Positions 14,877 through 23,125 of a stretch of DNA of 64,000 nucleotides are shown here, piece by piece. This DNA comes from DASYXZ01 sp035946625 (GTDB lineage: Bacteria > Acidobacteriota > Terriglobia > UBA7540). The translations under genes and the position numbers were made by a program. How positions within the stretch are numbered: position 1 is the first letter of the stretch; each line of letters starts with the position of its first letter. Location: contig DASYZE010000058.1 in NCBI GenBank assembly GCA_035946625.1, forward strand, positions 157,119 to 221,118, read 5' to 3'. The notes below the pieces were generated by a model, which ran no database searches, had not been told where the DNA came from, and saw nothing but the letters and a program-made list of their open reading frames with translations.

Positions 14877-15758
14877 TCAGGACCAGGCAAAGTCGAGCAG
14901 CAGGGCGCCCAAACAAGCCACACTCAGTGCGCCCCCGCCAAAAACGTGCCACATGGCCCGCCTGCGCATGTTCTTTTCAATATTCTTTTCGGTCTGCCAG
15001 GAAATTAGGAACGTGGGCTCGTTCGAGCCTTTCATAATCATATTGCGGTCGTGCTCGTCTTTGGCTTCCGGGTTTTCAACGCAAGTCCCGGTGACGTCGT
15101 ACCAGTGGTCCTGGAGAATGCAGTACTCGGCGAACCGGAAATCGCCCCGGCTTCCCCCGCTCCAATTCCGGTTCGAACCGCGGAATAAAGATGAGAGAGA
15201 AACCGAGGCCAGGGCGCCGGAAACGGACGAGGACCCGCGCCCGACCGATTGGGCATAACTGAAAAGCGCGGCATCATCCGCTCCCGGCCCCAGAGTCAGG
15301 GCGGGGTTTTTGGCCGTTGCGGAGATGGTCCGGGAACCAAGTCCGAAACCGCCTCCGGTTTTGCGCTTGCACGTTTGCAGCAAGTCGTATTCAGCGTTGT
15401 AAGGATCGATCTCCACTCTGCCCGTGGCGTCTTCCAGATAGAACCGCACTCCCTGCAGGTCGGTAGCGTACTTACACCACCCGCCATTGCCCTTGGAATC
15501 CACACGATACTGTTCGATGTCCACTTTGTAGAAAAAGCAGGGCGTCTGAGTAACCGGGCTGGTGACGAGTTGGTCGCCGAGCGCCTTGCCATGAACATGC
15601 GCGAGGCCCATGGGGATGCTGCGAATGGGAATCTCCGGAGTGTCTTCCAGGAGGCGGTATTCGCGGTAAATTTTGAAGCCGCGGAAGAATGAGAACAGGC
15701 CGAACCCGAACCCCAGCGACATGTAGAGTTCAAAATTTCCGTCGTCTGACATCATCAT
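14877..15758 (-). CDS. GIDE-type membrane protein, copy 2
   Basis: 293 residues, paralogous to the downstream gene over both halves: transmembrane start (MSLGFGFGLFSFFRGFKIYR), LLEDTPEIPIRSIPMGLAHV, SPVTQTPCFFYKVDIEQYRV, FAEYCILQDHWYDVTGTCVE and a C-terminal transmembrane helix. It lacks the long helical insert of copy 1 and has a short Gly/Ser-rich linker instead. Three consecutive ATG codons make the start uncertain by two residues. It lies 40 nt upstream of copy 1 and is divergent from archease. Confidence 0.82.
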   Translation of the reverse strand: MMMSDDGNFELYMSLGFGFGLFSFFRGFKIYREYRLLEDTPEIPIRSIPMGLAHVHGKALGDQLVTSPVTQTPCFFYKVDIEQYRVDSKGNGGWCKYATDLQGVRFYLEDATGRVEIDPYNAEYDLLQTCKRKTGGGFGLGSRTISATAKNPALTLGPGADDAALFSYAQSVGRGSSSVSGALASVSLSSLFRGSNRNWSGGSRGDFRFAEYCILQDHWYDVTGTCVENPEAKDEHDRNMIMKGSNEPTFLISWQTEKNIEKNMRRRAMWHVFGGGALSVACLGALLLDFAWS

Positions 15759-15940
15759 GGGATTTCTCGTTGCTCATGCTAATGGAGGAGGGGCGGAAAG
15801 TCCAGCCTCGCTGGGGCGAGCGGGGCGAGCCTCACTGGGCAAGGGCGGCCCGCAACCACCTATCCAACCAGGCCGCGCCGCAGTTATGATAGGGCGGACC
15901 GCGGCGCGGCTTGGCATCCCCTCGTGGTCCACAGAGCCGC

Positions 15941-16357
15941 ATGGAATCTTTTCGAATTCTCGAGCATACGGCGGATGTCGGGTTTGAAGCCTTCGGCGAA
16001 ACACGTGAAGAAGTGTTTGCCCATGCCGGGCAAGCGCTGCAAAGTCTGATCGTCGATCTCAATTCGATTGTGCCGCGCGAAGAAATAGAAATCCAGGTGA
16101 CGGGCGCTGACGCAGGCAGTCTGCTGGTCAATTGGCTGAGCGAAATCCTTTACCGAATTGACGCCGAGGGCCGGTTATTTCACGATTTTCGCGTGACCTC
16201 AATCACTGACCGGTCGCTCAGCGCCGTCTCGCGCGGCGAGCCCTTTGACCGCGCCCGGCACCAGATGAATCTGCAGGTCAAGGCCATCACCTATCACCAA
16301 CTCGCACTGGTCGAGACACCCAATGGCTGGCGCGCTCAAGTGTATGTGGATATTTAG
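15941..16357 (+). CDS. Archease
   Basis: 138 residues from MESFRILEHTADVGFEAFGE; the HTAD motif is the archease hallmark (metal-binding Asp/His). LLVNWLSEILYRIDAEGRLF and the end QLALVETPNGWRAQVYVDI are also typical. Archease is a small calcium-binding cofactor that speeds GMP transfer and multiple turnover of the RNA ligase RtcB. rtcB is encoded 4.6 kb downstream on the same strand (20987-22429), although the two are not in one operon. Confidence 0.93.
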   Translation: MESFRILEHTADVGFEAFGETREEVFAHAGQALQSLIVDLNSIVPREEIEIQVTGADAGSLLVNWLSEILYRIDAEGRLFHDFRVTSITDRSLSAVSRGEPFDRARHQMNLQVKAITYHQLALVETPNGWRAQVYVDI

Positions 16358-17297
16358 GAAGAACGTCCGTGGTCCGGAGTCCGGCGTCCGACGCTTGTGG
16401 CATATTGCCCACGATCGCGCCGCCTCCCGTCTACTGTCTACTGTCTACAGTCTACTCATCGCCTTCTCCTTTCTGCATTCGGCCATACTGTTCTCTGCCA
16501 TCCCGGGCCGCTATGAACTGAAAGAAATCAGACCCCACGTTTTCGTCTGGATCCCGGAGGACTTAATCTACCTGGTGGGCGACCCGAAGTTTGACCGCGC
16601 CGGCACGGCTGCGTTCATCATCACGCGCGAAGGCGTGCTGGTGGTGGACACCACCAACAACCCCTTTAACGCCCGGGAGCTGCTTTACGAAATCCGTGAG
16701 CGCACGGACTTACCGGTGAAATACGTGATCGATACGGACGCGCGCGGCGATCATATGTTGGGCAACGAAGTGTTTGTGGACCAGGGGGCTACCATCATTT
16801 CCACTTCGGTGGCCAGGATTCAAATGAGCCAGTATCAACAGGATCTGGCGCGCCGGATGATGGTTGACGAACGTTTGCAGGCGCGCATGCGCGGCATTCA
16901 CATCACCCTGCCCAACCAGACGTTTGACGGTGCCCTGTCCCTGCAACTGGGCGGAGAAGAATTCCGTCTGCTCGATTTGGGCAATGGCGCGTCGGCAGGA
17001 GACGCCGCCGTCTACATGCCCCGGGAGAAGGTGTTGTTTCTCGGCGACCTTTATGAAAACGGCGTCATCCCCCGCCGTGGCATGTCGGACGTGCCCGCCT
17101 GGTTAAAGATTTTAGGGCAAGTGGAGAGCATGGATGTGTTATCGTACGTGCCCGGAGGAGGCCCGCCAGGTGATAAAAACGATTTCGAGGAATTTCGCCA
17201 GTTTCTCGAATGGGTCGCGGGAATGCTTGACCCTTCCCATCTGCTCGAATCTCCGCCGTCTCCCGGCCGACTGGCCAGGATGACGGTAGCCCAATAA
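16344..17297 (+). CDS. MBL-fold protein with degenerate metal site
   Basis: The body from about residue 50 is a metallo-beta-lactamase fold (HVFVWIPEDLIYLVGDPKFD, FIITREGVLVVDTTNNPFNA, PVKYVIDTDARGDHMLGNEV, VLFLGDLYENGVIPRRG). Where active members have HxHxDH this protein has DARGDH, and the usual HTxGD block reads ASAGD, so three metal-ligand His are gone; it may be inactive or bind one metal. A hydrophobic leader (VYSLLIAFSFLHSAILFSA) suggests export. The start is uncertain: the frame overlaps archease and a GTCTACTG repeat lies within its first 40 codons; TTG at 16395 is another possibility. Confidence 0.7.
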   Translation: MWIFRKNVRGPESGVRRLWHIAHDRAASRLLSTVYSLLIAFSFLHSAILFSAIPGRYELKEIRPHVFVWIPEDLIYLVGDPKFDRAGTAAFIITREGVLVVDTTNNPFNARELLYEIRERTDLPVKYVIDTDARGDHMLGNEVFVDQGATIISTSVARIQMSQYQQDLARRMMVDERLQARMRGIHITLPNQTFDGALSLQLGGEEFRLLDLGNGASAGDAAVYMPREKVLFLGDLYENGVIPRRGMSDVPAWLKILGQVESMDVLSYVPGGGPPGDKNDFEEFRQFLEWVAGMLDPSHLLESPPSPGRLARMTVAQ

Positions 17298-17306
17298 GGA
17301 GGCCAT

Positions 17307-17732
17307 ATGGAAATTTCACGCCGGGATTTATGCCTGCTTTTTCCCGCCCTTGTGGCTGCGCCGGCCTTGGCCGCCGAGGATGAATTTTTGCCCTCCAAAG
17401 CCTACCCGTTTGACGACCTGCCCGTCCACGCCAGCGGCGAAAACAAATCCCGCCCCATCATGGCCGGCATGACCCACACCGGCTTCCTGGTGGAGCTTCA
17501 CGAAACCGATCTCGCTCCCGGCGGCGCGCCTCACCCTCCCCACCACCACGATCACGAGGAAACATTCCTGGTGCGCGAAGGAATGATTGAAGTCACCATC
17601 GAGGGCAAAGCCAATCGAGTCGGCCCCGGCTCCGCGGTCTACGTGGCTTCCAACCAGGTGCACGGCGTCCACAACCCCGGCCCCGGCCACGCGCAGTATT
17701 TTGTTTTCGCTTTGGGGACGGGAAAGGGATAA
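17307..17732 (+). CDS. Exported cupin-domain protein
   Basis: 141 residues, starting five bases after an AGGAGG. The N-terminus MEISRRDLCLLFPALVAAPA has the twin-arginine layout. A single cupin barrel follows, with metal ligands visible in HPPHHHDHEETFLVREGMIE (HxH-E) and a late His in ASNQVHGVHNPG. It is probably a small metal-dependent cupin in the periplasm; substrate unknown. It sits nine bases after the MBL-fold gene and is probably co-transcribed with it. The 17733-17999 stretch after it holds nothing I recognise. Confidence 0.82.
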   Translation: MEISRRDLCLLFPALVAAPALAAEDEFLPSKAYPFDDLPVHASGENKSRPIMAGMTHTGFLVELHETDLAPGGAPHPPHHHDHEETFLVREGMIEVTIEGKANRVGPGSAVYVASNQVHGVHNPGPGHAQYFVFALGTGKG

Positions 17733-17999
17733 GCGTCGCGTTGCGATTTCAAAAGAGCTCGAACCGAGGCAAGCATCGAGCTGGGCCCCCCAATTCCTTC
17801 CAAGTGGGTGACCCTACAGGAGACGGGTGGTGCTGCTTCCGTCCCCCGGTTTGGCACGAATCGATCGCCTCCGGTGGGTTTGAGCCCCATGGGGCGGATT
17901 CCATGGCGGTCCGCGCCGAGAGCTGGCGCCGGGTCAAGGGGAAGTGCACCCTGGCAATTAAAACGAACGAAATTGCCACAACGGCTTCACCGCAAATCA

Positions 18000-18509
18000 C
18001 TAAATCGGCACTCCCGGGAAGCACAGCCCAAAGCGCGCGGTGAGGCTCGGCACGCTGCCAGGATCCATCTCCAACCCATATCGTTCGCACAGCCTGCCGA
18101 GGGTCTGCGCGTCGGTCTTCGCCACGCCTCCCAGGTCGACCAGCTCGCGGAAGAACAGCTCGAAGCCGGCCGGGGAGATAATCTCGAGGATGCGCGCCGG
18201 GCGATCGCCGGCGTTCCAAAAAGTGTGCCACTGGTTTCGAGGCTTAAAGATGAGATCTCCCGGCTTGCCGACCCGCACTTCCCCGCCCAGCAGCGCACCC
18301 ACTTCGCCCTCCAAGACAAAGCTGTACTCATCCTCGCGCGCGTGGCGGTGCAGCGGGGCCGCCAGCGCACGAGCCGACATCGGGTGCTCCACCAGCGAGA
18401 ACCCCCCGCCTGACTCCGCCCCGTCGATCATGAACCGCACCCCGATACTTCCCAGGAATCCGGCCCTCCCATCTTTTGGTCCCAGCACCTTCACTGCTAC
18501 GGCTTCCAT
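18000..18509 (-). CDS. Cytoplasmic cupin-2 protein
   Basis: 169 residues. The cupin motif 1 is APLHRHAREDEYSFVLEGEV (HxH, E) and motif 2 FKPRNQWHTFWNAGDRPARI (H), then a helical tail of about 50 residues with YGLEMDPGSVPSLTARFGL. There is no signal peptide. It is divergently transcribed from a TetR regulator 88 bp away, so it is the likely regulated target. The 18510-18597 intergenic contains an 8-bp palindrome CACTAGTG that may be part of an operator. Confidence 0.85.
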   Translation of the reverse strand: MEAVAVKVLGPKDGRAGFLGSIGVRFMIDGAESGGGFSLVEHPMSARALAAPLHRHAREDEYSFVLEGEVGALLGGEVRVGKPGDLIFKPRNQWHTFWNAGDRPARILEIISPAGFELFFRELVDLGGVAKTDAQTLGRLCERYGLEMDPGSVPSLTARFGLCFPGVPI

Positions 18510-18597
18510 TGTTGCCTACTTTCAGGCTACACTAGTGACCTGCGAAATATACCCGAACGATCTTCGCGTGTCAATATTAAAAAGACAGGTGTGACCG

Positions 18598-19191
18598 ATG
18601 AAAAAAAGGCTCTATCGAATGACCAAGCGGGCGGAATTGGAGAAACAGACGCGGCAGCGCATTACCGAGAGCGCGGTCAAGCTCCACGGAACCGTGGGCC
18701 CTTCGCGGACTTCGATCTGGGCGATTGCCGAACATGCGGGCGTGCGCCGATCGACCGTCTACCGCCACTTCCCCGACGAGGCGGCTTTGTTTGCGGCCTG
18801 CACCTCGCACTGGATGGCGGCAAACCCTTTACCCGATCTCGGCCGCTGGGCGGCCGTCGGCGATGCGGACGAGCGCCTTCGATTGGCGTTGACGGAACTT
18901 TACGCCTTCTACCGGCGCACTGAGCGGATGATGATCAACATCCTGCGCGATGAAGAGATTATGCCCATGGTCAGGAAAAAGCTGGGCGGTTATCGCCGGT
19001 ATCTGGTCGCTGCACGCGAGACGCTGAGGCGAGGCCGAAGATTGAGGCTGCGCGCCCGCCGACGCGTCCCCGCTGCTCTTGGCCACGCCCTTGCCTTCCC
19101 GGTGTGGCACTCTCTGACCCACGAACAAGGGCTCGATGACGCTGAGTGCGCTGACCTGATGCGTCTTCTGGTTGCTGAAGCCAGCAGGTGA
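18598..19191 (+). CDS. TetR/AcrR family transcriptional regulator
   Basis: 197 residues with the N-terminal TetR helix-turn-helix (RITESAVKLHGTVGPSRTSI, WAIAEHAGVRRSTVYRHFPD, EAALFAACTSHW). The C-terminal ligand and dimer domain is poorly conserved and rich in Arg around RRGRRLRLRARRR. ATG at 18598 has only a weak ribosome-binding site; Met at 18619 is a possible alternative. Its divergent arrangement with a cupin gene suggests local repression. The inducer is unknown. Confidence 0.88.
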   Translation: MKKRLYRMTKRAELEKQTRQRITESAVKLHGTVGPSRTSIWAIAEHAGVRRSTVYRHFPDEAALFAACTSHWMAANPLPDLGRWAAVGDADERLRLALTELYAFYRRTERMMINILRDEEIMPMVRKKLGGYRRYLVAARETLRRGRRLRLRARRRVPAALGHALAFPVWHSLTHEQGLDDAECADLMRLLVAEASR

Positions 19192-19312
19192 GTCGAGCCT
19201 ACGGAGCATGCAAAATGGGCGGTCCGCGCACTGGTCAGCAATCAACGAACCTGATGCAGGCAAGCCCAAAGCGCCTTGTCCGTCCTCGTCCCTCCCTCCC
19301 GCTTGCGTTGAC

Positions 19313-20206
19313 CTAACTCTCCAGCGCCTTGCGGCAATAGTCGTAGCACTTCTTGACTTCGGCGACCGTGTCCAGGCCCTTGATGGTCTCGCCGTATTCG
19401 TACTCGATGTTGGCGGGAATCTTCCAGTGCTTGTCGCGCAGCAAGTGCAGCACCTCCACGATGGGGGTCTCCCCCTGGCCGAAGGGCAGGTTGGCCCCGT
19501 GATTCTTTTTTCGGTCCTTGATGTGCAACGTGACGATATGCTCGTGCTGTTCGCGGAGATAGGCCACAGCATCGCCGCCCGCGGCGGTGAAGTGGCCGAT
19601 GTCCAGGTTGATGCCGATATATTTTGACGCGCCTTTCATGGCGCGGGCAAAAGTGTCGGGGGTGGAAAACTCGTCCGGGTCTTTGGTGTTGTCGTGCCCG
19701 TGGAAGCCCACCATGATCTTATATTTCTGCGCGTACTGGTCCACGCGCGGGGCTACGCTCACTTGCGATGAGGCGGTGATGTACTTAACGCCCAGCGCCC
19801 GCGCCATCTGGAAGCCACGGTCGATTTCTTCGTCAGTCATGCGCTTGTTGAAGCTGTAGTTGTAGGCGTAGAGCAGAATCCCCGCGTTGTCGAACTGGGT
19901 TCGGATTTCATGCCAGTGGCTGAGCGGCGTTTCCAGGCGCCATTTCTTTAGCGCCTCGCCATATACACCCTTGGGATCGGTGTGCCCGGTAAAGAGCTCG
20001 CATTCGCCCAGACCCACTTCCTGAAACGCCGCAATGCATTCGTCCAGCCCGCGGTCACGAAACGAATAACTTTGCGCGCCAATCTGCACGCCGCGCACCA
20101 CCGAATTTATCTTCTTGGCCCCCTGCGCCAGCTTGCTAGCGGCGAGCCACGCGGCGCCTCCCCCAACCATCAGCTTCCCCGCCTCACGCCGTGAAATTAA
20201 AGACAT
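19313..20206 (-). CDS. Sugar phosphate isomerase/epimerase-like TIM barrel, Tat-exported
   Basis: About 297 residues from ATG at 20206, with AAGGAGG upstream. The leader MSLISRREAGKLMVGGGAAW has the twin-arginine motif. The xylose-isomerase-like (AP_endonuc_2) barrel follows, with GAQSYSFRDRGLDECIAAF, HWHEIRTQFDNAGILLYAYN, MVGFHGHDNTKDPDEF, INLDIGHFTAAGGDAV, HIVTLHIKDRKKN and IPANIEYEYGE, which supply the usual Glu/Asp/His metal ligands. Exported relatives are abundant in Acidobacteria and Planctomycetes and usually act on sugars; the exact reaction is unknown. Confidence 0.85.
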   Translation of the reverse strand: MSLISRREAGKLMVGGGAAWLAASKLAQGAKKINSVVRGVQIGAQSYSFRDRGLDECIAAFQEVGLGECELFTGHTDPKGVYGEALKKWRLETPLSHWHEIRTQFDNAGILLYAYNYSFNKRMTDEEIDRGFQMARALGVKYITASSQVSVAPRVDQYAQKYKIMVGFHGHDNTKDPDEFSTPDTFARAMKGASKYIGINLDIGHFTAAGGDAVAYLREQHEHIVTLHIKDRKKNHGANLPFGQGETPIVEVLHLLRDKHWKIPANIEYEYGETIKGLDTVAEVKKCYDYCRKALES

Positions 20207-20255
20207 AAATCCTCCTTGGCGACCCTTCATAAGGGCTTTGTGGAATTGCGCGGCA

Positions 20256-20284
20256 AGTATAGACCTCCTATGGGCTTGCTTCAA
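20256..20284 (-). promoter_or_regulatory. Promoter of the isomerase gene
   Basis: Minus strand TTGAAG, a 17-nt spacer, then TATACT, about 50 bp before the ATG at 20206. Both hexamers are close to the sigma70 consensus. Confidence 0.7.
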
Positions 20285-20396
20285 GTTTAAGCGCATTTTT
20301 GTGGGCGCTTAGACGAGGTCCTGTTACATAATTGCCCGAGCGCATAAGTTGAAAGGCAACAGCATTTCGTTCTAAGTTTTGCGGGAAGAGTCCATG

Positions 20397-20975
20397 ATGC
20401 GAAAAATCATCGCTTACATTGCAATAAGTGCAGACGGCTTCATCGCGCGCCCGGATGGCGACGTCGCGTGGCTGGACCGGCCAACGACAGCCGGGGACTA
20501 CGGGATGGGCGACTTCTACAAGTCGATTGACACCGTTGTGATGGGCCGGAAAACATATGACATCGCGCTGAAGTTCGGGCAGAAGTCTTATCCCGGAAAG
20601 AAAAACTATATCTTCTCCCGAAATCATCCCGCGGGCCGCACGCTGGATGTTGAATTTGTGAGGGATGGCGCGGACGAATTTGCTCGGCGGCTCCGAAGCG
20701 TCAGGGGGAAAAACATCTGGCTGGTGGGAGGAGCTGAACTCATCGCAGAGTTTCTCGACGCGGAGCAAATTGACGAGTTCATCATGCACGTCATTCCCAC
20801 GTTGATCGGCGAAGGCATTCCGCTGGTTCACCCCCGGCGCCGCTCAGTCCCGCTGGCGCTCGTCGCATGCAAAGCGTACCCTGATGGGGTCGTCGAGCTG
20901 CACTACGCGTGTGCGCGCCGAGCGCCTGCGCCGTATGCACGCATGAAAGGGGTGCGTCAGGGCCGCCGGCGCTGA
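20397..20975 (+). CDS. Dihydrofolate reductase-fold (RibD C-terminal) protein
   Basis: About 192 residues starting MRKIIAYIAISADGFIARPD (a second ATG three bases earlier is equally possible). It matches the RibD_C/YyaP-like DHFR-fold family (DTVVMGRKTYDIALKF, NIWLVGGAELIAEFLDAEQI, EFIMHVIPTLIGEGIPLV). Members are NADPH-type reductases of mostly unknown substrate, not the housekeeping FolA. About 25 basic, low-conservation residues are added at the C-terminus. It ends 11 bp before the rtcB start. Confidence 0.88.
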   Translation: MRKIIAYIAISADGFIARPDGDVAWLDRPTTAGDYGMGDFYKSIDTVVMGRKTYDIALKFGQKSYPGKKNYIFSRNHPAGRTLDVEFVRDGADEFARRLRSVRGKNIWLVGGAELIAEFLDAEQIDEFIMHVIPTLIGEGIPLVHPRRRSVPLALVACKAYPDGVVELHYACARRAPAPYARMKGVRQGRRR

Positions 20976-20986
20976 ACTTTACGTCC

Positions 20987-22429
20987 ATGGAACTTCACCA
21001 ACTCGAAAAAATCGATGATTACCGCTGGCGGGTGCCGCGCGGAACGAAAGACGGCATGTTGACCGACGCGGTGATTTACGCCGACGAGCGCCTGCTGCGC
21101 GACATCCTGCGCGACCAGTCCCTGGAGCAGGCCATCAACGTGGCCATGCTGCCCGGCATTGTGGGCTCGTCGTTGGCGATGCCGGACATTCACCAAGGGT
21201 ACGGATTTCCCATCGGCGGCGTGGCCGCCACGCTGCCTGACGAAGGGGGAGTGGTCTCGCCCGGCGGAGTGGGTTTCGACATCAATTGCGGCGTGCGATT
21301 GCTGCACAGCACGCTGACGCGTGAGCAAGCCGCTCCCAAAATGCGCGACTTGGTGAATCAACTTTTTCGCGACGTGCCTTCCGGCGCCGGTCGCGGCGGG
21401 CAGATCCGCGCCAGCTATCAGGACCTGAACCATGTCCTCGAAAGCGGGGTGGGCTGGATGGTGGAGCACGGTTACGGCCAACCAGCGGACATTGCGGTGT
21501 GCGAGGAGAGCGGCGCCATGGACGGCGCCGACGCAGGCGCGGTGAGCGACCGCGCCAAAACCCGTGGCCTTCCGCAAATCGGAACGCTCGGCTCCGGCAA
21601 TCATTTCCTGGAAGTTCAGTACGTGGAAAAAATATTCGAGCCGGAAGTCGCGCGCGTGTTGGGCATTTACGAAAACGAAATTGTGGTGCTCATCCACTCC
21701 GGCTCGCGCGGCCTCGGCCACCAAGTGTGTACGGACTACCTGCGCGATATGGACGAAGGCATGCGCCGCTATGGCATCAACCTGCCCGACCGCCAACTGG
21801 CGTGCGTGCCCGTGCATTCCAAGGAAGGCCAGGCCTATCTCGGAGCGATGCGGGCCGCGGCCAATTTTGCCTGGGCCAATCGCCAGGGCATCACGCATTT
21901 CACCCGTCAGGCTTTCAAGCGCATCTTTGGAGAGAAGGAAGACCTGCGTGTGATCTACGACGTTTGCCACAACATCGCCAAGCTGGAGCGCCACCAAGTA
22001 GGCGGACGCGACCGCAAAGTGATGGTCCATCGCAAGGGCGCCACCCGCGCTTTCCCCGCGGGGCGCCCCGAAGTTCCCGAGGTGTACAAATCCTGCGGCC
22101 AGCCCGTGCTGATTCCCGGATCGATGGGCACGGCCTCTTACGTTCTGGTGGGAGCGCAGGGCGCCATGGACCAAACCTTCGGTACCACCTGCCATGGCGC
22201 CGGCCGGGTGATGAGCCGCACCGCCGCGCGCAAATCCGCGTTTGCGGAAAACGCCAAACAGCGGCTGGAAGACCAGGGCATCATCGTGCGCTCGGAATCG
22301 CGCGACGGCATTACCGAGGAAATTCCCGAAGCCTATAAGGATGTAGACGCGGTGATCAACGTCGTCCACAACGCCGGCCTGGCAAAACGCGTGGCGCGCT
22401 TGAAGCCGATGGGGGTCATCAAGGGGTGA
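20987..22429 (+). CDS. rtcB: RNA-splicing ligase RtcB
   Basis: 480 residues from MELHQLEKIDDYRWRVPRG. RtcB joins RNA 3'-phosphate or 2',3'-cyclic phosphate ends to 5'-OH using GTP and manganese. Active-site signatures are present: GFDINCGVRLL with the metal-binding Cys about residue 101, GTLGSGNHFLEV, LIHSGSRGLGHQV, DVCHNIAKLE, and GTTCHGAGRVMSR, which contains the His that is guanylylated. Length is normal. The cofactor archease is encoded 4.6 kb upstream. The short-form RtcB is not linked here to an RtcA or RtcR gene. Confidence 0.96.
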   Translation: MELHQLEKIDDYRWRVPRGTKDGMLTDAVIYADERLLRDILRDQSLEQAINVAMLPGIVGSSLAMPDIHQGYGFPIGGVAATLPDEGGVVSPGGVGFDINCGVRLLHSTLTREQAAPKMRDLVNQLFRDVPSGAGRGGQIRASYQDLNHVLESGVGWMVEHGYGQPADIAVCEESGAMDGADAGAVSDRAKTRGLPQIGTLGSGNHFLEVQYVEKIFEPEVARVLGIYENEIVVLIHSGSRGLGHQVCTDYLRDMDEGMRRYGINLPDRQLACVPVHSKEGQAYLGAMRAAANFAWANRQGITHFTRQAFKRIFGEKEDLRVIYDVCHNIAKLERHQVGGRDRKVMVHRKGATRAFPAGRPEVPEVYKSCGQPVLIPGSMGTASYVLVGAQGAMDQTFGTTCHGAGRVMSRTAARKSAFAENAKQRLEDQGIIVRSESRDGITEEIPEAYKDVDAVINVVHNAGLAKRVARLKPMGVIKG

Positions 22430-22471
22430 GAGCAACGGATGGATTTGCTTGTCTGAATACACAAAACGCTA

Positions 22472-22485
22472 CACAATCGATTGTG
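22472..22485 (+). promoter_or_regulatory. Palindromic operator upstream of mazEF
   Basis: A perfect 14-bp palindrome, CACAATCGATTGTG, lies 24 bp before the antitoxin ATG. Type II antitoxins of the ribbon-helix-helix class usually bind such dyads to repress their own operon. Confidence 0.6.
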
Positions 22486-22509
22486 GAACGATATGAGGTA
22501 TAAGAACCA

Positions 22510-22776
22510 ATGAAGATCATCCAGGTGCCCATGGACGACAAGCTGCTCCGGGAGATGAACCGAAAAGCAAAGGCCTCTCGCTCTTCGCGCGCCGCCTTGA
22601 TCCGGAAGGCTTGCGAGGATTTTATCCGGAAGCTTGAAGAAGTAGAGTTGGACCGGCAATACGTCGGTGGCTATCATAAAAAGCCGGAAGATCCCGCTTG
22701 GGGAAGAATAGGCTCCCGGTTGGCGGCTGAGGTTTGGCCGCGCGAGGATTGGGAGGGGTGGGATGAAAAGGGGTGA
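22510..22776 (+). CDS. Antitoxin, ribbon-helix-helix (MazE/CopG-like)
   Basis: 88 residues. MKIIQVPMDDKLLREMNRKA then SRSSRAALIRKACEDFIRKL matches the strand-helix-helix DNA-binding fold of CopG/MazE-type antitoxins. The acidic, Trp-rich tail (WGRIGSRLAAEVWPREDWEG) is expected to wrap the toxin. It overlaps the toxin gene by 14 bp, giving coupled translation, and a palindrome precedes it. Confidence 0.85.
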   Translation: MKIIQVPMDDKLLREMNRKAKASRSSRAALIRKACEDFIRKLEEVELDRQYVGGYHKKPEDPAWGRIGSRLAAEVWPREDWEGWDEKG

Positions 22777-23077
22777 GGTCTGGTGGGCGAACGTCAATAA
22801 ACCCGTCGGGAGGCGACCGGTTGTCTTGCTGAGCCGCGACGCCGCTTATGCTGTTCGCGAATCGGTCACAGTTGCGCCCGTCACTCGAACAATCCACGAT
22901 GTCCCGGTAGAGGTTCGGTTGGGTCGGTCCGACGGCCTGCCCACGGAGTGTGTGGCGAACCTGGACAGCATCTTAACCGTTTCCAAGACAGATTTAGATC
23001 GCGTCCTGACGACTCTTCTTCCCGCAAAAATGCCCCCTGTTGATCAAGCCATCAAGTTCGCGCTTAATCTCCATTAG
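22763..23077 (+). CDS. MazF/PemK-family toxin endoribonuclease
   Basis: 104 residues. MKRGEVWWANVNKPVGRRPV, VLLSRDAAY, VTVAPVTRTIHDVPVEVRLG and LPTECVANLDSILTVSK correspond to the PemK/MazF barrel, including the basic residue after the first strand and the conserved Thr/Ser in VAPVTRTI. Members cut mRNA at short specific sites. It overlaps the antitoxin and forms a complete type II module; target specificity cannot be read from sequence. Confidence 0.9.
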   Translation: MKRGEVWWANVNKPVGRRPVVLLSRDAAYAVRESVTVAPVTRTIHDVPVEVRLGRSDGLPTECVANLDSILTVSKTDLDRVLTTLLPAKMPPVDQAIKFALNLH

Positions 23078-23088
23078 GCCCAAAACAG

Positions 23089-23104
23089 GAACCCGGATGG
23101 GTTC
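23089..23104. terminator. Possible bidirectional terminator between mazF and bfr
   Basis: Hairpin GAACCC-GGAT-GGGTTC between two convergent genes. The T-run is short on both sides, so it is a weak candidate. Confidence 0.4.
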
Positions 23105-23125
23105 AATTTGACATCCGCGGAATGG

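Noticed and set aside
13709..15758. Calling the GIDE-like proteins E3 ubiquitin ligases
   Set aside because: Only the GIDE membrane domain is present; no RING finger or ubiquitin system is visible.
18526..18533. CACTAGTG as a defined TetR operator
   Set aside because: Eight base pairs of symmetry do not extend into the flanks, too short to call with confidence; mentioned only as a possibility.
20957..22462. A 501-residue minus-strand frame opposite rtcB
   Set aside because: Shadow of RtcB, which carries all active-site motifs on the plus strand.
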